Shown: positions 5,684 to 11,470, counted from the stretch's first letter. The stretch is 11,470 nucleotides of DNA from an uncultured Oscillibacter sp. (GCA_948435975.1 CAOJHG010000022.1:1-11470); one strand, 5' to 3'. The notes: generated by a model not told the origin, from the letters alone. Translations and numbers: made by a program.

Positions 5684-7267
5684 ATGAACAAACCCAAACT
5701 CCGGAAGGCTGTCTTCTTCCCTGCGTTCACCGCGGTGCTGGCGTCCGGAATCATCGGCTTGGCAAACAATGAACTGCTGATCTCCTGGTTCAAGGCCGCA
5801 TTCAATTGGGCATACGTGCATTTAAGCTGGCTCTACCAGCTGATCGTTGTCACGCTGTTCATCCTCTGCTGTGTGCTCATGGTGTCCAAGGCCGGCGGCA
5901 TCCGCATTGGAGGGGAACACGCAAAGCCCAGGCACGGTTTCTGGACCTGGTTTGCCATGTCCCTGACAGGCGGCATCGGGGCAAGCATCGTCTCCTCCAG
6001 CATTGCCCAGCCCGTGGTGTTTCTGGAGAGCATCTGGGGAGAGCTGGAGGGCTACCAGATCGTTCCTGGTTCTACGGAAGCCGTCTTGTTTGCCATGGGA
6101 CGGTCCCTGCATGAGTGGACGTTTTTCCCCTATGCCTTCTACGGCATCTTCGCTGTCAGCATTGCCTATGTCTGCTTCAATAAAGGGAAATCCGTCTCCC
6201 TCTCCAGCACCCTAGAACCTCTCATTGGCCAGCGGGCTTCAAGACCTGGAATTGCCGCCGCCATCGACGCAATTGCCGTGCTGGCATTGGCGCTGGCCAT
6301 TGTCGGAACCCTGGGAACCTTTATCGGCCTGGCCACAACCTGCTTCAAAAATGTATACAGCATCGCACCAACTCCCACCCTGATGTTCTTCATCATGGTC
6401 TTGACCACAGTTTTATACCTGTGTTCCTCCCTGAGCGGCGTAGAGCGGGGCATTCGATTTTTCAGCCGGCTGAATTTCTGGTTCTATATGTTCCTGCTGG
6501 CTGTCATCCTGCTTTTAAGCGATTCGGTGATCTTCTCCTTGGATACGGTTACCTCCTCCATTGGCTATTGGCTCCAGCATCTCCCCTCGTGGGCTTTTGA
6601 CACCGGAATGGAGGGAGGAGCCGCTCTTATTCAGGAATGGACCGTGTACAACTGGGCCTTCTGGATGGCCTTTGCCCCCGTCACCGGTGTTTTTCTCGCA
6701 CAGCTCTCCTACGGACATACCATCCGGGAATCGCTGTTTGTCAACTGGATTATGCCCAGCCTGTTTGCAATCCTGTGGTTCGGTGTTTTTGGAGGCTGTG
6801 CCATGAATTGGCAGCTCAACGGTATTGTGGACCTGGCCGCAGTCATTCGCCAGGGCGGAACATATGCGGGAATTTGGGCACTTCTGCAAAATATACCATG
6901 CGGCGGTATTCTGATTCCGATCACGCTATTCATCATGCTGATCTCCTTCGCCACCAGCGCGGACAACAGTATCACCGTGATTTCCGCGCTGTGTATCCGG
7001 GGCAGGCGGATCGGGGACGAAGCTCCTCATATTGTTAAAATCACATGGGGCCTTGTCATTGGACTTTTGTCCTTTCTGCTGATGGCCTATGCCTCCGGAA
7101 GCAAGGGCAACGACGGCGTGCGCTATATGGTCATCACAATCGGAAGCCTTCTCTCTGTGTATATTGTGCTCCATATTGCCTCCTCTGTTAAAATGTTTTT
7201 TATTGACCCACACCATACAGGAGCGTCCTCAGCCAAGCCCGAAGAATCCGCTTCGAGGACAAATTAG
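5684..7267 (+). CDS. BCCT-family (betaine/carnitine/choline) transporter, divergent
   Basis: This 527-residue polytopic membrane protein has about twelve hydrophobic segments. BCCT landmarks are FWTWFAMSLTGGIGAS in the third helix (86-101), SGVERGIRFFSRLNF (251-265), the Trp-rich signature region WTVYNWAFWMAFAP (319-332) followed by FLAQLSYGHTIRE (337-349), and SFATSADNSITVISALC late in the protein. Family members import glycine betaine, carnitine, choline or related trimethylammonium/zwitterionic compounds, by sodium or proton symport or by antiport. Here the third-helix glycine motif reads GGIGASIVSSS, and the signature lacks one of its aromatic positions (Asn323) and one Trp (Phe326). The ligand may therefore differ from a standard betaine. 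It is the last gene of the operon, 45 bases after the amidohydrolase, behind a GGTGGGAAGG ribosome binding site. The context suggests substrate uptake or substrate/product exchange. Confidence 0.88.
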   Translation: MNKPKLRKAVFFPAFTAVLASGIIGLANNELLISWFKAAFNWAYVHLSWLYQLIVVTLFILCCVLMVSKAGGIRIGGEHAKPRHGFWTWFAMSLTGGIGASIVSSSIAQPVVFLESIWGELEGYQIVPGSTEAVLFAMGRSLHEWTFFPYAFYGIFAVSIAYVCFNKGKSVSLSSTLEPLIGQRASRPGIAAAIDAIAVLALALAIVGTLGTFIGLATTCFKNVYSIAPTPTLMFFIMVLTTVLYLCSSLSGVERGIRFFSRLNFWFYMFLLAVILLLSDSVIFSLDTVTSSIGYWLQHLPSWAFDTGMEGGAALIQEWTVYNWAFWMAFAPVTGVFLAQLSYGHTIRESLFVNWIMPSLFAILWFGVFGGCAMNWQLNGIVDLAAVIRQGGTYAGIWALLQNIPCGGILIPITLFIMLISFATSADNSITVISALCIRGRRIGDEAPHIVKITWGLVIGLLSFLLMAYASGSKGNDGVRYMVITIGSLLSVYIVLHIASSVKMFFIDPHHTGASSAKPEESASRTN

Positions 7268-8349
7268 CCCCCTCTGCTCCTGTTGCTCAGGTGGAATGAA
7301 CAGGAACGGGATCTCCCTCTTTGCGGAGATCCCGTTCTCTGTATTACACACGTGTCATGCCGCCGCCCGCCCACCTGGAGCATCTTCAAAAACAGGGCCA
7401 GGAACAGCAGCTCCGTCTTCTTCGTCTTGCACAGCTTCAAAAGATCCGCAGCAACGATATCCGCGTCCAGACTGCCCTTGAAGGGGGGATTTGCCAGGAT
7501 CAGGGAGTATTTCTCCCGGTCCGTGTTCTGATCGGACAGGCTGTCCCGATACGCGATGGTGGGGTTGTCCACCCCGTGGGTCATCATGTTCATGGCCCCG
7601 ATCCGGAGCATCGTCCGGTCCATATCGTAGCCATGGAACATCTCGTTCATGAAGTGGTCCTTTTTCTGGCGGTCAAAGAAGCTCTCCTCCCTGCGGCACT
7701 CCTTCAGGTACTCCCCCGCCGCCACCAGAAAACCGGAGGTGCCGCAGGCCGGGTCGCAGATCACCTCGTCCGGGCCGGGATCCACCAGCTCCACCATCAT
7801 TCTGATGATGTGCCGGGGCGTGCGGAACTGACCGTTGACCCCGGCGGTGGCGATCTTGGACAGCAGGTACTCGTACAAATCTCCCCGCACATCCCCGCTC
7901 TGAAGCTTCTGCATCTGGCCATAGATCTCGTCCAGGGCCGTGACCACCTTGTCCAGCATCAGGGGCGTCGGGATCTTGAAGATGGCGTCGTCCATGTACT
8001 TGGCGTAGGCGCTTCCGCTGTCGCCGTGGAGCCCCTTGATGAAGGGGAACACCCACTCCTGCACCGTGGCGTACATCTGATCCGCGGGGAAGTCCCGGAA
8101 CACCGACCATTTCAGCTGCCTGCCCTGGATCTCCCTTCCGCCGATCCGGACCTGTCCGGCGAAGACGCTCTCATAGGGCAGTCCCAGCACAGCGCTCTCC
8201 CTGGCCCGGAGGTTGTCTGTCTCATCCAGGTCGTGGATGAACATGAGATAGGTCATCTGCTCCACCACGTCCAGCGGATTCGTGATGCCGCCGGTCCAGA
8301 AAACCTCCCAGAGGGCGTTGATCTTGTTTTTCAGTTCACCTGTAAGCAT
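7264..8349 (-). pseudogene. hsdM: Type I restriction-modification DNA methylase subunit HsdM, 3'-truncated
   Basis: The ORF starts at ATG 8349 behind AGGGAGAG. About 329 residues are typical HsdM: the N-terminal helical domain (GELKNKINALWEVFW, DVVEQMTYLMFIHDLDE), GQFRTPRHI (173-181), the AdoMet-binding CDPACGTSGFLV (198-209) and the catalytic NPPF (287-290). A normal HsdM runs on for about 150 more residues. Here similarity stops after LKMLQVGGR (about position 7362) and is replaced by an unrelated 30-residue tail that reads through a hairpin to the stop at 7264. No hsdS or hsdR is present in the window. The catalytic motifs survive, but the lost C-terminal part normally contacts HsdS and folds the methylase domain, so the product is probably inactive. 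The 28-base gap to the upstream minus-strand gene suggests co-transcription. Confidence 0.85.
7303..7338. terminator. 14-bp hairpin at the operon/hsdM boundary, inverted relative of the 451-490 hairpin
   Basis: The core stem is AACGGGATCTCC (7305-7316) with GGAGATCCCGTT (7325-7336), extended by G:C and G:T pairs; the loop is 8 bases. It starts 36 bases after the BCCT stop and probably ends the operon transcript, although no T-tract follows on the plus strand. Read on the minus strand it closely resembles the terminator at 451-490 (33 of 40 bases identical). Confidence 0.55.
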
Positions 8350-8377
8350 GTCATTCTCTCTCCCTGCTGAACATAAG

Positions 8378-8599
8378 TCAATTGCTCTTTTCGGTATCTT
8401 CCAAAATACTTAATTCTGTAAAATCGTCTTTTGAATGGGTAAAGTCTCGCCTCAAATAGTCCAAGCCCCCATCAACACTGCAGCAGCCACATTTGCAAGT
8501 AACAAAATCACGTCTATGGGTGGATTCAATGATATCCCCGCACAGGTTACATTGAACAGCGTTCCTGATAATCTTCTGCGTCGCTACCACCTCATCCAT
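8378..8599 (-). CDS. Small cysteine-rich DUF7695-like protein
   Basis: About 73 residues from the ATG at 8599. An in-frame TTG at 8632 would add 11 residues, but a promoter-like sequence occupies that stretch. The core reads KIIRNAVQCNLCGDIIESTH, then DFVTCKCGCCSVDGGLDYLRR and DDFTELSIL, the pattern I associate with the DUF7695 family of small bacterial proteins. The CNLCG and CKCGCC pairs look like a zinc ribbon. No enzymatic residues are obvious and the function is unknown. The initiation site is unclear: I see no good Shine-Dalgarno before either candidate, and similarity begins only near KIIRN. It is followed closely by the truncated hsdM on the same strand, though this may be chance. Confidence 0.65.
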   Translation of the reverse strand: MDEVVATQKIIRNAVQCNLCGDIIESTHRRDFVTCKCGCCSVDGGLDYLRRDFTHSKDDFTELSILEDTEKSN

Positions 8600-8629
8600 A
8601 TAATAGCACAGGATCGGCACGAATGGCAA
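8600..8629 (-). promoter_or_regulatory. Candidate promoter of the DUF7695-like/hsdM unit
   Basis: On the minus strand TTGCCA (8629-8624) and an extended -10, TGC TATTAT (8605-8600 for the hexamer), are separated by 18 bases; each hexamer matches consensus at 5 of 6 positions. The start of transcription would fall at or just past the ATG at 8599. That implies either a leaderless message or a true start further in. Confidence 0.4.
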
Positions 8630-8681
8630 CAATAAAGGTGTTTACTCACCTATCCGCCGTGTCCGTTATGGGGAGTGAGCA

Positions 8682-8716
8682 CAAATAAACGAGAGAGGGC
8701 CTATGGTCCTCCCTCG
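8682..8716 (-). terminator. Terminator of the spore protein gene
   Basis: On the minus strand CGAGGGAGG pairs with CCTCTCTCG (plus positions 8708-8716 and 8690-8698; one G:T, 9 bp) and is followed by TTTATTT. It lies about 50 bases after the SASP stop. Confidence 0.7.
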
Positions 8717-8765
8717 CTGCGCTTCATATTTTCCATTTGGATCCATTTGCCGGATATCAATCCCG

Positions 8766-9029
8766 CTACACCCGCACCTGCCACCGGTATGTAACCGTCA
8801 CCCGGTGCCCCGCCGCGGTCCGGTCCGCCCTCTCAAAGCTCGCGGTTCTCATGGGCAACATCTTCTTGACCATCTGGCCGCCCACAGAGCCGGCCTCACG
8901 GCTGGTCAGGTCGCCGTTATAGCCTTCCTTCAGGTTGACGCCCACCTCGGAAGCGGCCTCCATCTTGAACTTATCCATAGCGGCACGGGCCTCGGGAACG
9001 TTAATCTTGTTGTTGTTCTTGCTGGACAT
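8766..9029 (-). CDS. Alpha/beta-type small acid-soluble spore protein, abnormal C-terminus
   Basis: ATG 9029 is chosen over an in-frame TTG at 9035 because AAAGGAGAG lies about 8 bases before the ATG. Residues 9-57 are classic SASP: VPEARAAMDKFKMEAASEVG, which includes the spore protease cleavage region around residue 25-28, then NLKEGYNGDLTSREAGSVGG and QMVKKM. Such proteins coat and protect DNA in the forespore and are degraded at germination, so this marks a spore-forming host. Normal members end within about 10 residues of QMVKKM. Here a 30-residue unrelated tail follows. Inserting one base after the KKM codons would restore a short hydrophilic end (VAHENREL) and a stop at 8833. A one-base deletion or a sequencing error is therefore likely. 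Expression in the forespore under sigma-G is expected from the family; I could not find a convincing sigma-G promoter. Confidence 0.9.
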   Translation of the reverse strand: MSSKNNNKINVPEARAAMDKFKMEAASEVGVNLKEGYNGDLTSREAGSVGGQMVKKMLPMRTASFERADRTAAGHRVTVTYRWQVRV

Positions 9030-9114
9030 AATCAATCTCTCCTTTTCAACTTTATCATATCGTTGGGTTCTTGCGTTGTGGGTCCACTGGATATCGCCCG
9101 CATAGTTTGACTCG

Positions 9115-9140
9115 AAAGAGCGGGATTATGCCGCTTTTTT
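9115..9140 (+). terminator. Orphan terminator-like hairpin in the divergent region
   Basis: AAAGAGCGG (9115-9123) pairs with CCGCTTTTT (9131-9139, one G:T) around a 7-base loop and ends in a T6 run. No plus-strand gene precedes it. It may insulate the divergent spore protein and epimerase genes, or end an antisense or small transcript. The rest of the 9030-9318 gap holds only the promoter and leader hairpin listed separately. Confidence 0.5.
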
Positions 9141-9235
9141 GTCGGCAAATTTTTCGTGTGCCGGAAAATTCTCCGAATTCTTCTCCGCGGCGCCGCCGGG
9201 AGGAAAACCGGGGCTTCCGTTCTCCGCCGCTTCGT

Positions 9236-9243
9236 GATATACT
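9236..9243 (+). promoter_or_regulatory. Extended -10 promoter of the epimerase-like gene
   Basis: TGATATACT contains TATACT (9238-9243) with an upstream TG. The -35 region (TTCCGT at 9215-9220, 17-base spacing) is poor. The leader contains a 6-bp hairpin, CTCCGC/GCGGAG (9278-9283 and 9292-9297), just before the ribosome binding site. Confidence 0.4.
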
Positions 9244-9318
9244 GGCCCTGTCCTTTCAAACCGTGAAAAATAAAGTGCTCCGCATTAAAGGGCGGAGTCC
9301 ACAGGAGGCGTTGACAGA

Positions 9319-10221
9319 ATGGAAATTCAACTGCGGCGCGGCGCGCTGACGGCCACGGCGGAAACGCTGGGCGGCGAGCTGGTCTCTCTGCGGGGAGACC
9401 GGGAGTATATCTGGGGCGGCGACCCCGCCTACTGGACCGGACGGAATCCGGTGCTGTTCCCCATTGTGGGCGGTCTCAAAAACGAAACGGTCCGCTTGGG
9501 TGGCAGGGACTACCACATGGGCCGCCACGGCTTTGCCCGGCGGAGCGAATTCACGCCTGTGGACCAGGGATCGGATTACGTGGTTCTCCAGCTGAGGGAG
9601 AGCCCGGAAACTCTGGCCCAGTATCCCTGTCCCTTTTCCCTTCAGGTCCGGCACCAGCTTTTGGACGACGGTTTTTCCACCGCCTTCACCGTGGAGAACA
9701 CCGGCGCCGCGCCCATGCCCTTCTGCATCGGGGCGCACACGGCTTTCCGCTGTCCTCTGGAGGACGGAAGGCGCTTCCAGGACTACCGGCTGGTATTCGA
9801 CGAGCCGGAGGACGCAGACTCTCTGTTGCTGAATCCTGCGGGTATCCTGCGGAACGGGCAGACGGAGCGCTTCCTGTCCGGCGGCAGGACCCTGCCTCTG
9901 GACTATGACGTTTTTGCCCGGCTGGATACCCTGATTTTCCAGGGACTGCGCTCCAAGGGAGTCACCCTGGAGGACCCACAGAGCGGACGGGGCGTCCATC
10001 TCTCTTACGAGGGCTTTCCCATGATTGCCTTTTGGACCAGGCCCGGCGCACCCTTCCTCTGTCTGGAGCCCTGGCACGGCTGCGCCGCCTTTGACGATGA
10101 AAGCGGAGCCTTTACGGACAAGCCCCACTGTGTCATCCTGGCCCCCGGCGAAGCCAAAAGCCTGACCTACCGGGTCACACTGCTGCCGGCTGAAGCGGCC
10201 TTCCGGCCTGTTGAAGAATGA
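9319..10221 (+). CDS. Aldose 1-epimerase (mutarotase) family protein, LacX-like
   Basis: This 300-residue cytoplasmic protein starts at ATG 9319, 10 bases after a perfect AGGAGG (9303-9308). The galactose-mutarotase-like beta-sandwich family is recognised by GGELVSLRG (18-26), WTGRNPVLFPIVGGL (39-53), GRHGF with His70, CIGAHTAF with His140, and CLEPWHG with Glu250. The two histidines and the glutamate match the expected acid/base pair, so it should be catalytically competent. The LacX-type branch is inferred from the YHMGRHGFARRSEF and EGFPMIAFWT segments. Known members interconvert the alpha and beta anomers of aldoses, but the substrate of this branch is mostly undefined. It has its own promoter and terminator and appears monocistronic. 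It is not obviously linked to the catabolic operon. Confidence 0.93.
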   Translation: MEIQLRRGALTATAETLGGELVSLRGDREYIWGGDPAYWTGRNPVLFPIVGGLKNETVRLGGRDYHMGRHGFARRSEFTPVDQGSDYVVLQLRESPETLAQYPCPFSLQVRHQLLDDGFSTAFTVENTGAAPMPFCIGAHTAFRCPLEDGRRFQDYRLVFDEPEDADSLLLNPAGILRNGQTERFLSGGRTLPLDYDVFARLDTLIFQGLRSKGVTLEDPQSGRGVHLSYEGFPMIAFWTRPGAPFLCLEPWHGCAAFDDESGAFTDKPHCVILAPGEAKSLTYRVTLLPAEAAFRPVEE

Positions 10222-10250
10222 GAGGGAGCATCGGGATTTCCGGCAGCCGG

Positions 10251-10283
10251 AACCGGAGACCCGTTCCTGTCTCCCGGTTTATT
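10251..10283 (+). terminator. Terminator of the epimerase-like gene
   Basis: AACCGGAGAC (10251-10260) pairs with GTCTCCCGGTT (10269-10279), 10 bp with a single bulged C, and is followed by TATTCT. It starts 29 bases after the stop codon. A small TTCCGGC/CCGGAA hairpin lies just upstream. Confidence 0.65.
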
Positions 10284-10354
10284 CTGAACTGTGCCCCGTT
10301 TTTCTAAACGCCTCAGCCTTTAAAAAGCGGCGCCCGCGTGTGGATGTTTAACAC

Positions 10355-10391
10355 AAACCGGCCCCCTCCGATTCACGGAAGGGGCCGGTTC
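10355..10391 (-). terminator. Strong terminator downstream of the small minus-strand ORF
   Basis: AACCGGCCCC (10356-10365) pairs with GGGGCCGGTT (10381-10390); one C/A mismatch is followed by TCCG/CGGA closing a 5-base loop. On the minus strand the stem is followed by TTTGTGTT. It lies 35 bases past the stop of the 50-codon ORF and supports that ORF being transcribed. Confidence 0.65.
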
Positions 10392-10425
10392 TCTTCGGTC
10401 CGCCGTGGCGAAAACTGCCTGGGCG

Positions 10426-10578
10426 TCAAACTGAAACAGACTTCTTTGTGTGGAGCCGCCTGTGCCTGGACGCCTGGGCCTTCTTGGTGGACTCCGCGTC
10501 CCGTCCCAGCTCACGCCGCATGCGGCTCAGTTCCTCATAGTGAATGGAGACCATTCCATCAAACAGTCTGCCAAACAT
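10426..10578 (-). CDS. Small basic protein of 50 residues, unknown function
   Basis: This is a short ORF I read directly: ATG at 10578, TGA at 10426. Its N-terminus is MFGRLFDGMVSIHYEELSRM. The rest is strongly basic (RRELGRD, KKAQASRHRRLHTKK). AAGGA precedes the ATG by 6 bases; a second in-frame ATG two codons upstream overlaps that site and is less likely. A strong terminator follows 35 bases after the stop. I do not recognise a family. The amphipathic start followed by a basic half could fit a nucleic-acid- or membrane-associated small protein, but that is a guess. Good signals on both sides make it likely to be real. Confidence 0.55.
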   Translation of the reverse strand: MFGRLFDGMVSIHYEELSRMRRELGRDAESTKKAQASRHRRLHTKKSVSV

Positions 10579-10708
10579 GGTCATTCCTTCTTTCTCAGCC
10601 TCCGGCCATCAGGGTTCAGCGTCATAGGGCCTTTACAGCTGCGCGATAGTTTACACCGTTTTCTCGTAAAAATCCAGAGGGAAAACGCCGGTTCCTATGA
10701 GAGATGGA

Positions 10709-10740
10709 ATTATATTTTCGTCGTATCGCACAATTATCAA
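10709..10740 (-). promoter_or_regulatory. Possible promoter of the small basic ORF
   Basis: On the minus strand a perfect TATAAT (10714-10709) lies in an A/T-rich patch, with TTGATA (10740-10735) upstream. The 20-base spacing is too long for a standard promoter, so this is weak. The 10579-10806 stretch shows no gene. Confidence 0.25.
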
Positions 10741-10806
10741 ACTGGATTTTGGATAAATAGATGAAATCCACCTGCCAGACCGTCCGGCGGAAATCTGCGC
10801 CGGGGC

Positions 10807-10835
10807 TTGCAAACCCAAGGAGCGTCCGGTATAAT
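10807..10835 (+). promoter_or_regulatory. Strong sigma-A promoter of the FN3-like gene
   Basis: TTGCAA (10807-10812), a 17-base spacer, and a perfect TATAAT (10830-10835). It lies about 75 bases before the start codon at 10910; a small TCCCC/GGGGA hairpin sits in the leader. Confidence 0.75.
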
Positions 10836-10909
10836 GAAAACAGCTCCCCGTGACAGGGGAACAGACGAAAAACGCGGCAATTCTTAACTTTACAGAGAGG
10901 ATGAGAGCT

Positions 10910-11470
10910 ATGGAAACCTGCCTGCCCAGGCTGGCGGCGCCTGCCGGCCTGCAATGGGGAATCGAATATCCCCCGAACCGAACGGAGGACAGCCTTTGGG
11001 TTCCCTCCGCCAATCATTTCTCCTGGCGCTGGAGTATGGAGGGCCTGAAACCCAAAGCCTTGCAGGCCTGCCTCTTCCGCAGAGACGGCATCAGAGTCCT
11101 TTCCGCCAACCTCAGCCTGCCCGAAACCGGGTTTTCCAATTTTTCCTGTGACTGGAACAGCGGTCTCCTGTTCTCCGGCAAAGAATCCGCCAATCCGGCA
11201 GCCAGCAGCCTGGAATCCGGCGATTACTATTTTACCGTTCAGGCGCTGGGCGATCAAACCACCTGCGGGGACAGTGACGCCGCCCGCTCCGAACCTGTGT
11301 CCTACCTCCGTCCCCTGGAGTCCCTTCCCATGGTCAAGGCCGTCTGGGGACCGGACTTTCAGATTCAGCTGCTTACGCCGGAGATTGACGATCCCTGCTT
11401 CCGCTCCTATTATGTGAAGCTGTATCGGGAAAAGGAGCCCCAAAGCCGCCAATTTGAGCGCTTTACTTCA
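10910..11470 (+). CDS. Hypothetical protein with FN3-like beta-sandwich pattern, 3' end outside window
   Basis: The frame opens at ATG 10910 and stays open for 187 codons to the end of the window. GAGAGG precedes the ATG by 9 bases; an in-frame ATG at 10901 abuts that site and is less likely. The protein begins METCLPRLAAPAGLQWG, continues through FSWRWSMEGLKPKALQACLF, and has SGDYYFTVQALGD followed by ARSEPVSYLRPLE. This order (Pro-rich start, W-x-W strand, YYFTVQA strand, then a proline-containing exit) resembles a fibronectin type III-like domain of about 140 residues. A second unit seems to start near SLPMVKAVWGPDFQIQLLTP. There is no signal peptide or membrane segment at the start, unlike most FN3 surface proteins. 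The function is unknown. The overlapping minus-strand frame at 10622-11452 is rejected as a shadow. Confidence 0.75.
   Translation, partial: METCLPRLAAPAGLQWGIEYPPNRTEDSLWVPSANHFSWRWSMEGLKPKALQACLFRRDGIRVLSANLSLPETGFSNFSCDWNSGLLFSGKESANPAASSLESGDYYFTVQALGDQTTCGDSDAARSEPVSYLRPLESLPMVKAVWGPDFQIQLLTPEIDDPCFRSYYVKLYREKEPQSRQFERFTS

Noticed and set aside
4196..5821. Long minus-strand ORF of 541 residues opposite the amidohydrolase
   Set aside because: It is antisense to a protein with complete amidohydrolase metal motifs, has no recognisable domain and arises from the GC-rich codon use of the plus-strand gene.
451..7340. Classical transposon or insertion sequence between the inverted hairpins
   Set aside because: No transposase, integrase or target-site duplication is visible between or beside them, and the hairpins look like terminators; only a rearrangement hypothesis is kept.
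7321..8370. Plus-strand ORF of 349 residues opposite hsdM
   Set aside because: The minus strand encodes clear HsdM motifs (CDPACGTSGF, NPPF); the plus frame is His/Val/Leu-rich shadow sequence.
8703..9110. Plus-strand ORF of 135 residues opposite the spore protein gene
   Set aside because: Antisense to a clear SASP coding sequence, with no ribosome binding site or recognisable domain.
9256..10128. Minus-strand ORF of 290 residues opposite the epimerase-like gene
   Set aside because: The plus strand carries all the mutarotase motifs and a perfect ribosome binding site; the minus frame is a shadow.
10622..11452. Minus-strand ORF of 276 residues at the right end
   Set aside because: It overlaps the FN3-like plus-strand frame, which has a near-consensus promoter and ribosome binding site. 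The minus frame runs backwards through that promoter and shows no family pattern.

Overview
This 11.5-kb window is moderately GC-rich chromosomal DNA that looks like a gut-type spore-forming Clostridia, most likely Oscillospirales (Flavonifractor/Lawsonibacter-like). That placement is an inference from an alpha/beta-type small acid-soluble spore protein, strong AGGAGG ribosome binding sites, and the style of the AlbA_2/ATPase and DUF7695-like proteins. No ribosomal RNA, complete tRNA, CRISPR array or transposase is visible.

Layout. (1) Positions 1-443 hold the 3' end of an AlbA_2/ATPase-type regulator, followed by two strong hairpin terminators (451-495 and 540-576) and about 200 bases of structured, apparently non-coding repeat-like DNA. 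(2) Positions 795-7267 hold the main unit: a LysR-type regulator on the minus strand, divergent from a four-gene plus-strand operon. The operon encodes an SLC13-type permease, an SDR oxidoreductase, an AtzA/TrzA-like amidohydrolase and a BCCT transporter. The divergent intergenic region carries a near-perfect operator dyad overlapping a good sigma-A promoter, plus a third half-site. (3) Positions 7300-9029 are minus-strand: a 3'-truncated type I restriction-modification methylase (hsdM), a small cysteine-rich DUF7695-like protein, and a spore protein whose C-terminus looks frameshifted. (4) Positions 9238-11470 hold a LacX-type aldose-1-epimerase-like gene with its own promoter and terminator. 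They also hold an unannotated 50-codon minus-strand ORF with its own terminator, and the start of a plus-strand gene with an FN3-like beta-sandwich pattern that runs off the window behind a TTGCAA-17-TATAAT promoter.

How the parts fit. The LysR/permease/SDR/amidohydrolase/BCCT set reads as an inducible catabolic module. BCCT proteins usually move betaines and related zwitterions, SLC13 proteins move carboxylates, the amidohydrolase should hydrolyse or deaminate a C-N bond, and the SDR should perform an NAD(P)-linked step. The substrate cannot be told from sequence. The SDR has an altered catalytic tetrad (Asp/Gly/Tyr/Lys in place of Asn/Ser/Tyr/Lys), the BCCT signature is divergent, and the SLC13 motifs are non-canonical, so the pathway may be undescribed. 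The segment is bounded by two related ~40-bp hairpins in inverted orientation, and one of them adjoins the truncation point of hsdM. This suggests that the locus is an accessory insertion or a rearrangement scar.
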